Notes under the pieces: model-generated
What the model was told of the DNA's origin: nothing
Databases searched by the model: none
The model's input: the letters and a program-made list of their open reading frames with translations, nothing else
Translations under genes and position numbers: made by a program
From: Eubacteriaceae bacterium
Lineage (GTDB): Bacteria > Bacillota > Clostridia > Lachnospirales > Lachnospiraceae
DNA: 64,000 nt
Assembly (NCBI GenBank): GCA_910574915.1
Contig: CAJTCR010000004.1
Coordinates: forward strand, 1-64,000
Direction of reading: 5' to 3'
Shown: positions 45,206 to 53,163 of the stretch, one piece after another
How the letters are laid out: each line of letters opens with the position of its first letter
Position numbering within the stretch: the first letter of the stretch is position 1

Positions 45206-46156
45206 ATGAAGCGAATACTTACTTATCCAATCCTAGAAGATGCGAACGGATCAAGCATCTTAGAATTTTTAAAGCAAAAGCACTATTCACGCAGCGTCAT
45301 CGTCCAACTGAAAAAGACAGAAAACGGCATTTTAATCGACGGCAAATGGGCATATGTAAACCACATTCTAAAGAAAGGAGAACTTTTAACGATACAGCTT
45401 ATCGAACCAGGTGAAATAGCTGCCAAAACACCGGCAATCCAGAAAAAGCCGCCCTTTTCCATCGTCTATGAAGACCAAGACCTGCTCGTCGCAGACAAAC
45501 CAGCCGGTATGCCTGTCCATCCTTCTGTCGGGCACGACAAAAACACACTGGCAGACGCAGTGTGCGATTATGCGGCGCAAAAACAGGAATCCTATCCGTT
45601 CCGCTGCATTAATCGGCTGGACCGGGATACAAGCGGCATGACAATCATTGCCAAAAATGCCTACAGCAGTTGTATTTTATATGAACAAATGCGCAAACGT
45701 AAGATCGGGCGCACGTACTATGCGATCGCCGCGGGCAGCGTGCCAATAAAAGGCACGATCAGCGCACCGATTGCCCGCAGGGAGCATACGATTATTGAAC
45801 GCACCGTAGACGCGGCAGGCGAGCCTGCCGTAACGCATTTTCAGACGCTTTTTTACGGCAGCGGGCTGTCCTTTGTAAAGCTCTGGCTGGATACCGGGCG
45901 CACGCACCAGATCCGCGTGCATATGCGCCATATCGGGCATCCTCTGATCGGAGACTTTTTATACAATCCGGGCGATAATACCATGCAGCGCCAGGCGCTC
46001 CACGCAGGGACGCTGCGCTTGCTGCACCCGGTGAGCGGACAGCCGATGGTTCTTTGCGCCCCGCTGCCGCAAGACATGAAAGCAGCCGCAGAAGCCTTTT
46101 TTCCGGCTGCCGGCATTTTCAGACAGCCGCAGCCTTATGATGCAGCTACTTTTTGA
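45206..46156 (+). CDS. RluA-family 23S rRNA pseudouridine synthase
   Basis: 316 aa. The ATG at 45206 gives MKRILTYPILEDANG, an S4-like RNA-binding start (residues 1-70). The synthase core has CINRLDRDTSGMTIIAKNA with the catalytic aspartate, and TGRTHQIRVHMRHIGHPLIGD. It makes pseudouridine in ribosomal RNA; which RluA/C/D-type position is not decided by sequence. Divergent from sigK, it overlaps the DUF5662 gene by 11 bp at its 3' end. Confidence 0.9.
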   Translation: MKRILTYPILEDANGSSILEFLKQKHYSRSVIVQLKKTENGILIDGKWAYVNHILKKGELLTIQLIEPGEIAAKTPAIQKKPPFSIVYEDQDLLVADKPAGMPVHPSVGHDKNTLADAVCDYAAQKQESYPFRCINRLDRDTSGMTIIAKNAYSSCILYEQMRKRKIGRTYYAIAAGSVPIKGTISAPIARREHTIIERTVDAAGEPAVTHFQTLFYGSGLSFVKLWLDTGRTHQIRVHMRHIGHPLIGDFLYNPGDNTMQRQALHAGTLRLLHPVSGQPMVLCAPLPQDMKAAAEAFFPAAGIFRQPQPYDAATF

Positions 46157-46733
46157 ATAGCTGCTGTAACTTTTCCATATGGTTGTTTCTTAAAATATGC
46201 CGCCGAATATACTGAAATGTCTTTTCCTCCCCGTCCCTTGCCAGCATGTGAAGCAAGATCTCCAACTGCTTTCTCGTGCTGTCATGGACAACCATATAAT
46301 GCTTGCGCTTTTCGTAATATTCCAGCGGGTCTGTATCCTTGTATTTTTCCTTGCGGTAATTTTTGGAAGCGCTGACGCGGTCTACAAACATTTCAGCGAC
46401 GTATTTTACCGGCATTTTCATACCAGCAACGTGCCTGCCGTTTGGATCTGCGTCAGCGGTATAGTCGATCCAATATTCCGCATGGTGCTTGTTGCGCCCT
46501 TTGTGGTGCAGCCATGCGGTTGAATATCCGTATTTTTCCCGTTCTCCGTTGTGCGGGCTTTGGTCATCCCGAAAATAGCGGATGCCGATACGCAGCTCCG
46601 GCCACGTATATTTGGACAGGTCATGCAGCAGCCCCTGCCCATACAGCCCCAGACGGAAACAGCCCTGCATCACAAGCTTTTTATGATGGTTAATAGTTTT
46701 CATATGCCCGATTGCATTGTGTATGATCCTCAT
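46146..46733 (-). CDS. DUF5662 family protein
   Basis: 195 aa from MRIIHNAIGHMK; AGGAGGG lies 16 bases upstream, wider than usual. GQGLLHDLSKYTWPEL has an HD-like His-Asp pair, and YSTAWLHHKGRNKHHAEYWIDY carries further histidines that may bind metal; this resembles HD-domain hydrolases. The activity of DUF5662 is unknown; similar proteins are sometimes mislabelled catalase. It converges on rluA with an 11-bp overlap. Confidence 0.8.
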   Translation of the reverse strand: MRIIHNAIGHMKTINHHKKLVMQGCFRLGLYGQGLLHDLSKYTWPELRIGIRYFRDDQSPHNGEREKYGYSTAWLHHKGRNKHHAEYWIDYTADADPNGRHVAGMKMPVKYVAEMFVDRVSASKNYRKEKYKDTDPLEYYEKRKHYMVVHDSTRKQLEILLHMLARDGEEKTFQYIRRHILRNNHMEKLQQLFKK

Positions 46734-46772
46734 AATCTGTACCGAATATCCCTCCTGTACCAAATCGTTATT

Positions 46773-48644
46773 TTATTTTCCGACCAGTATCACGATTGCC
46801 TGCGCCGGCAATTCGATCTGGTGTTTCTTTTCCACCGGCTTTGGTGTCTCATAAAACGGCGTAGCCTTATCTGCGGTATCTGCGGCGACATACCAGCGCA
46901 TTCTGTGCGGCAGCTTTGGCAGCGCAAGCGACTGCGGCTGGATATGAAAATTCAGCCCGATATATAAAAAGTCATCCTCCGTCCCGTCCGGGCGCTTTGC
47001 ATACGCGCCGTAATATAAAATCCCTGCCGCATGTGGGCACAGGCTGCCTGAGGAGATCCAGGCATTTTCCCCGTGGTAGGACAAATCCGGGTAACCTTTG
47101 GACGCGTAATCGTACATCTTCATCGGCAGGCTGCTCCTTAATATCGGATGCTGCCTGCGGAACGCAAGCATTTGCTGTACAAACTTTGCATACGGCGCGT
47201 TGCGCTTCCTGACGCTCCAGTTGACCCAGCCAGTCGGGTTGTCCTGGCAGTAGCAATTATTATTGCCCTGCTGGGAATTGCCAAATTCGTCCCCCGCCAT
47301 CAAAAGCGGCACGCCCTGCCCGATCAGTACAAGCACTGCCGCATTGCGCATCTGTTTTTTGCGGTACTCCAAAATCGTCCGCTTGCGTGTCGTGCCTTCC
47401 ACGCCGCAGTTGCAGCTAAAATTCCAGACAAGCCCGTCCTGGTTGTCCTCGCCGTTTTCTGCATTATGCTTTTCGTTATAGCTAAACAGGTCGGCAAGCG
47501 TAAACCCATTGTTCCCGGCTACAAAATTAACAAACCCGAACACTTCGTTCTGGCGCTTTAGCTGGTTGAGCAGCTCCGGCATATTTCCGTTATTGCAGCT
47601 TAGCAGCTTGCGGGAGGCATACAAAAAATCATCGTTGTATACAAATAAATGCGGGTAAGACGGCGTTTCTTTAAACAGACGCTGGCTAAAGCCCTCTGCA
47701 AACAGCTTTGTCCGCCGCAGAATCAGATCCTGTGCCATTGCATCTACCGACAGCGCGGCGCCTAATAAATGAAAGCCGTCCACATGGTATTCCATAACCC
47801 AGTAGCGCAAGATCTCAACTGCGATATTTTGGTTCATTTTTTCGTCAAAATACATCTCCAAAATGCATTCCATCTGATTTTTATGCAGTTCGCGGATCAG
47901 CTTTTTTAATTCGACGGACGGCTCGTCTGTGGAAGCATAAGAAGCCTTCGGCGCATAATAATCTCCAGGCAGGTAGCCCCAGCAGTTGATTTTATAAGCA
48001 GGCGCCTTATCCTCTTCCAGCAAATATCCTTCCTTCGCGTTTTCGCTCCAGCTTTCCACGTCCCTTTGCACGCCTTTAGGCGCCATCAGTTCTTCAAACT
48101 CATAGACAGGCATCAGCTCCAAGGAAGTTACGCCAAGCTCCTTTAAATAAGGAATCTTATCCATCACCCCGGCAAACGTCCCTTTTTTCCTGCCAAGGGC
48201 GCCTCCGTCCATTGTAAAGCTGCGTACGTTCAGCTTATACATGACCATCTGCTCCCTTGGAATCTCAGGAAACCGGTCGCCGCACCAGTCAAATTCCGCA
48301 AAATCAAATCCGGCACGTACCTGGTGGTGCGCCTGCAGGCGTTCTGGATCTGCCCACTTCTCCCGTCCAATCACCTTACGCGCATGACGGTCAAACACGA
48401 GCTTTCCGTCAAACTCATAATTGTAATTTAATTTTTTCCATTTCAGCCCGCGAATGCCGACCGAACGCAGCGCCCCAATGCAGTATTCGTCCGGCACTGG
48501 GATCTTCACCTGCTCTTCGTTCGGCGTATACAACAAAATTGCACACTTTTTCTCTTTTTCGCCTTCAAATGTAAAATAAACGGTATCAGCCATTTTGGAT
48601 ACACCGATTTTCGCATAATTTCCTTCAATGATTGTATATTCCAT
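46773..48644 (-). CDS. GH13 glycogen-debranching-like protein with lost catalytic residues
   Basis: 623 aa from MEYTIIEGNYAKIGVSKM, with AAGGCGGA upstream; the upstream ATG lacks a site. It has the fold and order of isoamylase/GlgX-type GH13 enzymes: a beta-sandwich N-domain, MYKLNVRSFTMDGGALGRKKGTFAGVMDKIPYLKELGVTSLELMPVYEF, and GQGVPLLMAGDEFGNSQQGNNNCYCQDN near the end. But the expected region I NH (CILEMYFDEKMN), the nucleophile Asp (GFHLLGAALS in place of GFRFDLA), the acid Glu (LFVYNDDFL) and the HD of region IV (FVAGNNGFTL in place of CHDGFTL) are all changed. It is probably non-catalytic; a carbohydrate-binding role is inferred. Confidence 0.8.
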   Translation of the reverse strand: MEYTIIEGNYAKIGVSKMADTVYFTFEGEKEKKCAILLYTPNEEQVKIPVPDEYCIGALRSVGIRGLKWKKLNYNYEFDGKLVFDRHARKVIGREKWADPERLQAHHQVRAGFDFAEFDWCGDRFPEIPREQMVMYKLNVRSFTMDGGALGRKKGTFAGVMDKIPYLKELGVTSLELMPVYEFEELMAPKGVQRDVESWSENAKEGYLLEEDKAPAYKINCWGYLPGDYYAPKASYASTDEPSVELKKLIRELHKNQMECILEMYFDEKMNQNIAVEILRYWVMEYHVDGFHLLGAALSVDAMAQDLILRRTKLFAEGFSQRLFKETPSYPHLFVYNDDFLYASRKLLSCNNGNMPELLNQLKRQNEVFGFVNFVAGNNGFTLADLFSYNEKHNAENGEDNQDGLVWNFSCNCGVEGTTRKRTILEYRKKQMRNAAVLVLIGQGVPLLMAGDEFGNSQQGNNNCYCQDNPTGWVNWSVRKRNAPYAKFVQQMLAFRRQHPILRSSLPMKMYDYASKGYPDLSYHGENAWISSGSLCPHAAGILYYGAYAKRPDGTEDDFLYIGLNFHIQPQSLALPKLPHRMRWYVAADTADKATPFYETPKPVEKKHQIELPAQAIVILVGK

Positions 48645-48828
48645 ATCTTTTCCGCCTTCTCCTGTATGCCTGTTCACTGGAACCAAATCCTAGATCTTCT
48701 GTATCCCTAAAAGTTGTTCGAAGCAGCAGCCTTTTACATCTTTTGCATATTATAGCATTAAGCTTCAGCGTTTGTATATGTTTTTTGGAAAATTTCTTAA
48801 ATTAATCGCATCCAAAAGCTTCTGCCTG

Positions 48829-50673
48829 CTACAGCAGTTCCGTTAAAAAAACGGACGGCTGCGCCTGCCTGCTGCGGATATTTTTCACATAAGACAAAAA
48901 AAGCTCCTTTTTTGTGCGCGTCATGCCGACATACAGCATCCGCCGCTCCTCCTCCAGCTCCGCTTCGAGCACCGCTTTTTTATAAGGAATCAGCCCTTCG
49001 TTCACGTCCGGGATAATCACAATATCGTATTCCAGCCCTTTGGAAGCGTGCAGCGTCAAAACAGAAATGCTGTCTGTCTCCGGCTGGTTTTGCTTTTGCT
49101 GCTCCCGCTTTAGCTTTTCTGTATAATCCTGCGTAAACCCGAGCCATTCGTCCAGGCTTTTATATTCCTTTGTACTCTCCATCAGCTCGTCAAGCGTTTC
49201 TAAAAGCTCGTTTTCCGGGATCTGGCGGCTGTTCGCATAATCGGTCAGATATTCGTCATAGCCGATCGATTTGCGGATAAAATTAACTGCTGCAAACGGC
49301 GTAATCCTGGAAAGCACCTGCAAATCGTATTGCAGCTTTTCGATACGCTCTGCGATCCAGGACTGTTTTTTATAAAATTCCATCCAGGCATCAAACGATA
49401 CGTTTTCCATCCCTGCAAGGCTCTCCCTGCTTAAATACCGCTTTGGGCGGTTCATAATGCGCAGAAAATCCTCCCGCCTGCGGCTGCCGAGCGCCAGTGA
49501 AAAATACGTCTTGATATCCCTGGCGATCCAGTGCTCGTACAGGTTTGGAATCCGCTCCTTTGTCCGAAACGGCAGGTTGTATTCCATCAGCTTGGCAATC
49601 AAAGCGCCAGGCTGCGTATTGGTACGGTATAGCACGGCGATCTGGCTGTAGCGGATCCCTCTGTCCGCCTGTAAGCGGATCAGCTCAACCAGCGCTTTAT
49701 TTTCCTCCTGCACCGTCTCAAACACAGCAATCCGAAACGCCGTGCCGTCAGCGCCCATACTTTGGATCTGCTTGTCAAACCGGCTCCTGTTATGGCGAAT
49801 CAGGTTCCCGGCACGCTGCACGACCTCTTTGGGACAGCGGTAATTAATCGAAAGCCTGACAATACGCGCCGCAGGATAGTCTTTTGGAAAATTCAGCATC
49901 AGTTCCGGCTTAGAGCCGCGGAAACGATAGATCGACTGGTCATCGTCCCCTACGACAAACAGGTTTTCTTCTTTTTTGCACAGCAGCCGCACGATCTGGT
50001 ACTGGAGTTTGTTAATATCCTGAAATTCGTCGACCATAATATACAAAAACTTCTGCTGCCATGCCGCAAGCAGGTCTTCCCGCTGCTCGAACAACTCTTT
50101 TGTATAGACAAGCATATCGTCAAAGTCAATCAGCCTCTGGCTTTGCATATATCTGGAATATTCCCGGAAAATAAGCCGGAAAATATCTTTGCCGCAGTGC
50201 ACCGGATAGTAGTTTTCCACGGCTGTGCCGCTGTTTTTCAGCGCGCTGATCTCGCTTAGGATATTGTCGGAAAATTCTGACACATCCTCGCATTCTATAT
50301 TGTTTCTGGAAATAATCTCACGCAGAAACTGGTATTTGACTTCTTCTTTTATAATGTTGGAAGCGGTATAGTGATAGGCATGTTTTAAGATCATAAAAAA
50401 GACGGCATGGAAGGTGCCAAACCAGACGCCCGGATACTGTCCGCCTGTCATCTGCTCAAAACGGGTGCGCATTTCATTCGCAGCAGCTTTTGTAAACGTA
50501 ACGACTAAAATCTGGCGCGGCTGTACGTTGCAGCCTGCAATCAAATACTCCGTCCGCTTTGTAATCACCGCGGTCTTCCCGCTGCCTGGGCCTGCAAGCA
50601 CAAGGCAGGGGCCGGTTGTATGGGTGATCGCTTCTGTCTGGGATGGATGAAACTGGATCTTGGGACTTTTCAT
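48829..50673 (-). CDS. UvrD/PcrA-type DNA helicase
   Basis: 614 aa from MKSPKIQFHPSQTEAI, with AGAGGTG upstream. Superfamily 1 motifs: AGPGSGKTAVITKRT (Q/Walker A), VDEFQDINKLQ (Walker B), GDDDQSIYRFRGS, RLSINYRCP, LTLHASKGLEYD, and RRMLYVGMTRTKKELFLSY. It lacks the C-terminal tail of PcrA (about 720 aa). DNA repair or replication-conflict removal is likely. Confidence 0.92.
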   Translation of the reverse strand: MKSPKIQFHPSQTEAITHTTGPCLVLAGPGSGKTAVITKRTEYLIAGCNVQPRQILVVTFTKAAANEMRTRFEQMTGGQYPGVWFGTFHAVFFMILKHAYHYTASNIIKEEVKYQFLREIISRNNIECEDVSEFSDNILSEISALKNSGTAVENYYPVHCGKDIFRLIFREYSRYMQSQRLIDFDDMLVYTKELFEQREDLLAAWQQKFLYIMVDEFQDINKLQYQIVRLLCKKEENLFVVGDDDQSIYRFRGSKPELMLNFPKDYPAARIVRLSINYRCPKEVVQRAGNLIRHNRSRFDKQIQSMGADGTAFRIAVFETVQEENKALVELIRLQADRGIRYSQIAVLYRTNTQPGALIAKLMEYNLPFRTKERIPNLYEHWIARDIKTYFSLALGSRRREDFLRIMNRPKRYLSRESLAGMENVSFDAWMEFYKKQSWIAERIEKLQYDLQVLSRITPFAAVNFIRKSIGYDEYLTDYANSRQIPENELLETLDELMESTKEYKSLDEWLGFTQDYTEKLKREQQKQNQPETDSISVLTLHASKGLEYDIVIIPDVNEGLIPYKKAVLEAELEEERRMLYVGMTRTKKELFLSYVKNIRSRQAQPSVFLTELL

Positions 50674-50691
50674 GAACACCTCTTTCTTATA

Positions 50692-50729
50692 AGACAAAAC
50701 ACTCACCATCTGAAACAGACAGTGAGTGT
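50692..50729 (-). terminator. Terminator of the hydrogenase-like gene
   Basis: ACACTCAC (50699-50706) with GTGAGTGT (50722-50729), and an inner CTG/CAG pair. On the minus strand the hairpin is followed by TTTTGTCTTAT. It separates the hydrogenase-like gene (stop 50760) from uvrD (start 50673). Confidence 0.75.
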
Positions 50730-50759
50730 ATATGTATCTTTTCTATAAATAAACACGCT

Positions 50760-52205
50760 CTAGGAACGATGCATCGAGAATTTATCCATCTCGTAGTTAT
50801 CCAGATTGCCGTGTACGCCGCGGTCGTCCGCCTGTGAGAGCAGGGCATCTCTGTTCTTTTTCGACTTCATCTGATCCTGGAATGCACTTGGCCCGCCGAC
50901 ACAGCCGCCGTTACATGCCATGCCTTCAATAAAGTCCTCAGGCAGCTTGCCGACTTTCATAAGCAGCAGCGCTTTTTTGCACTCTGCGGCGCCGTTTGCT
51001 CTGCATACCTTTGCATCCATTGTCTGATCCGTCTCTTTTAAGCACTGAAGCACCGCTTCTGTAACTCCGCCGGAATTGCCAAAGCGTTTGCCGAAAATAC
51101 TGGATTCCTGATAGTCATTTTCCGCAGGCTCAAGCGCAATGTCTTTTACCTTTAAAATCGTACGGATCTCGCTGTAAGTCAGTACCGCGTCTGCGTTTCC
51201 TTCGATCTTTTGGTCTTTGACTTCGGATTTTTTCGCAATACATGGCCCGATAAATACCGTATATGCCTCTGGATCTTTCATCTTAATCATACGGGAAACA
51301 CCGCACATCGGGGATACCGTCGTAGATACATGGTCTTTTAACTCAGGATAATGCCTGTAAACCATATTTACAAATGCAGGACAGCAGGAAGTCGTCATTT
51401 TTTTTCCTTCCTTATATGCTTCCGCCCACTCGTCCGCTTCGCTTGCAGCCGTCATATCGCCGCCTAAGCCGACTTCAATCGTATCCTCAAATCCTAACTT
51501 TTTCAGTGCGTTTTTCCAGCTCTGCATCGTAATATCCGTTCCAAACTGGCCTTCTGTCGCAGGCGCTACCATACCGTACACTCTTTTGCCGGATTTTAAC
51601 GCTTCGATCACGTCAATCATAAACGTCTGGGAACCGATCGCACCAAACGGGCAGTTATGGATACACTGTCCGCAGCGGATACATTTTTCTTTGTCAATTA
51701 CGGAAACATTGTACTCATCATATGTGATCGCATCTACCGGACATGCTACTTTACACGGACGCTTTACGCCGACAATCGCATTGTATGGACACGCTTTTGC
51801 ACACTGTCCGCACTCTTTACATTTGGACGGATCGATATACGAACGGTCACGGCCCATTGTAATTGCGCCAAACTTGCAGGCATTCATACAAGCTTTGCCA
51901 AGACAGTTCTGGCAGTTGTCCGTAACGGTATAGCTGGAGATCGGACATCCTTCACATGCGGAGCCGATAACCTGGATCACATTGTCCTCCTGGCCTCTTA
52001 AGTTCTTGCCTTCTGCAAGGCGTACCCTCTGGCGGATGATCTCCCTTTCCTTATAGATACAGCAGCGGAACTGCGGCTGCGGCCCAGGGATCAGCTTGTC
52101 AGGAATTTCATCCCGCTTTTCCTCGAGCGTTCCGTCAAAGGCGAGTTTAGCAACTTCATACAGGACGTCATGTTTGATCTTGATTACGTTCTCATCATTG
52201 TACAT
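50760..52205 (-). CDS. [FeFe]-hydrogenase-like iron-sulfur protein
   Basis: 481 aa. The N-terminal half is cysteine-rich: CEGCPIS, NCQNCLGKACMNACKFGAI, CKECGQCAKACPYNAI, and CIRCGQCIHNCPFGAI indicate several [4Fe-4S] clusters. The H-cluster motifs follow: TTSCCPAF (L1), IGPCIAKK (L2) and EGMACNGGCVGGP (L3). These variants resemble group B monomeric [FeFe] hydrogenases rather than the well-studied group A (TSCCPxW, MPCxxK, GGG). Maturation genes are not in the window. It may act in H2 turnover or sensing; the physiological role is inference. Confidence 0.85.
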   Translation of the reverse strand: MYNDENVIKIKHDVLYEVAKLAFDGTLEEKRDEIPDKLIPGPQPQFRCCIYKEREIIRQRVRLAEGKNLRGQEDNVIQVIGSACEGCPISSYTVTDNCQNCLGKACMNACKFGAITMGRDRSYIDPSKCKECGQCAKACPYNAIVGVKRPCKVACPVDAITYDEYNVSVIDKEKCIRCGQCIHNCPFGAIGSQTFMIDVIEALKSGKRVYGMVAPATEGQFGTDITMQSWKNALKKLGFEDTIEVGLGGDMTAASEADEWAEAYKEGKKMTTSCCPAFVNMVYRHYPELKDHVSTTVSPMCGVSRMIKMKDPEAYTVFIGPCIAKKSEVKDQKIEGNADAVLTYSEIRTILKVKDIALEPAENDYQESSIFGKRFGNSGGVTEAVLQCLKETDQTMDAKVCRANGAAECKKALLLMKVGKLPEDFIEGMACNGGCVGGPSAFQDQMKSKKNRDALLSQADDRGVHGNLDNYEMDKFSMHRS

Positions 52206-52447
52206 ATGATTTCCCCCATCTATTTATTTTTTATACCGCAAGGAAGCAAATCCTTCCGGCAAATTTCGGCTCATAGAAGTAATTATAATATATATTTCCA
52301 AGAAAATCTACAATTTCTGCGGTATTTCCCGCTTTGTACTAAAAAAAAAACTTGTCCGTCTATCAAATGCAAAATTGTTTGTTCTAACTTATGCACCAAC
52401 CTTTTGCAATATGCATACTTTATAGTAAAACAATGCAGGAGTCTTTT

Positions 52448-52669
52448 ATGTGCAACTGTTATCCATCTAATCACTGCGGCTCTGCGCCGTATACGATGCA
52501 GCCCGGCGCATATTCCAACGCCGTTGACTGTACCTGTTTTCTGGGAATTGCCACCGTACCGTGGCAGCAGTTTACGAATTCCTATGAGCCAGAACAGGCA
52601 TTTATGGTTGGTACCATCTTCCCGGAGCTTGACAAACCATTTCTTGGAAGGAGCGTGAGAAGAGCATGA
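52448..52669 (+). CDS. cotJA: Spore-coat protein CotJA
   Basis: 73 aa from MCNCYPSNHCG, six bases after AGGAG. CotJA is a small coat-associated protein of the cotJ operon. YTMQPGAYSNAVDCTCFLGIATVPWQQFTN and FPELDKPFLG are typical. Its TGA overlaps the cotJB ATG as ATGA. A CATACTTT hexamer-like block upstream (52418-52425) recalls a sigma-E -10, but the -35 is unclear. Confidence 0.88.
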   Translation: MCNCYPSNHCGSAPYTMQPGAYSNAVDCTCFLGIATVPWQQFTNSYEPEQAFMVGTIFPELDKPFLGRSVRRA

Positions 52670-52929
52670 ATCAGGCAAAAAACAGGCAGGAATTGTTATC
52701 CTGGATCAATAAGGTAAGCTTTATGGCTTATGACATGGCACTCTATCTCGATACACATCCTAACGACCAGCAGGCGCTCGCGTTTTTCCATAAATACAAC
52801 CAGATGCGCCGCCAGGCACTCGCCAACTATGCGGCGCAGTTTGGCCCGCTGACAATGGATTGCATCAGCAACGACGACCACTGGCTCTGGGCAGACCAGC
52901 CGTGGCCGTGGGAAGGAGGATACTGCTAA
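52666..52929 (+). CDS. cotJB: Spore-coat protein CotJB
   Basis: 87 aa. LLSWINKVSFMAYDMALYLDTHPNDQQALAFFHKYNQMRRQALANYAAQFGPLTMD is the CotJB pattern. Overlaps cotJA by four bases; stop is immediately followed by the cotJC ATG. Confidence 0.92.
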   Translation: MNQAKNRQELLSWINKVSFMAYDMALYLDTHPNDQQALAFFHKYNQMRRQALANYAAQFGPLTMDCISNDDHWLWADQPWPWEGGYC

Positions 52930-53163
52930 ATGTGGAATTATGAAAAAAGACTGCAATACCCTGTCAATATCTCTACCCCAAATCCAAAGATCGCACAGGT
53001 CATCTTATCCCAGTTCGGCGGCCCGGACGGGGAGCTTGCCGCTTCCATGCGCTATCTGTCCCAGCGGTATACGATGCCTTACCGGAATGTGGCGGGGCTG
53101 TTAACTGATATCGGTAGAGAAGCCCCTGAAATGTTCCATCTCAGGGGCCCCAGCTTTTTTTAG
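52930..53163 (+). pseudogene. cotJC: cotJC 5' part, interrupted by an integrative element
   Basis: MWNYEKRLQYPVNISTPNPK through LSQRYTMPYRNVAGLLTDIG matches the N-terminus of CotJC, a manganese-catalase-like coat protein of about 190 aa. Similarity ends at about 53115 where the expected GTEELGHLEM continuation is replaced by REAPEMFHLRGPSFF and a stop. Roughly two thirds of cotJC is missing and should lie beyond the far end of the inserted DNA, past 64000. GGAAGGAGG precedes the start, so the gene was functional before insertion. Confidence 0.88.
53101..53118. other. Left junction (attL) of the element in cotJC
   Basis: The cotJC codons CTG TTA ACT GAT ATC GGT end here, and on the opposite strand the recombinase gene reads its last codons (ACC GAT ATC AGT TAA) through the same bases. 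Large serine recombinases exchange at a two-base core inside att; the exact core cannot be set without the right junction. A hairpin (CCCCTGA/TCAGGGG, 53123-53147) with a T run lies just inside, on the plus strand. Confidence 0.6.

Noticed and set aside
52206-52440. Attenuator upstream of the hydrogenase-like gene (hairpin near 52243-52268 on the minus strand)
   Set aside because: The stem has an internal mismatch and no U tract, so it cannot be called a terminator; possibly only a leader hairpin.
52391-52447. Sigma-E promoter of cotJ
   Set aside because: A CATACTTT-like -10 is present, but I could not find a convincing -35 at 13-15 bp, so it is only mentioned under cotJA.
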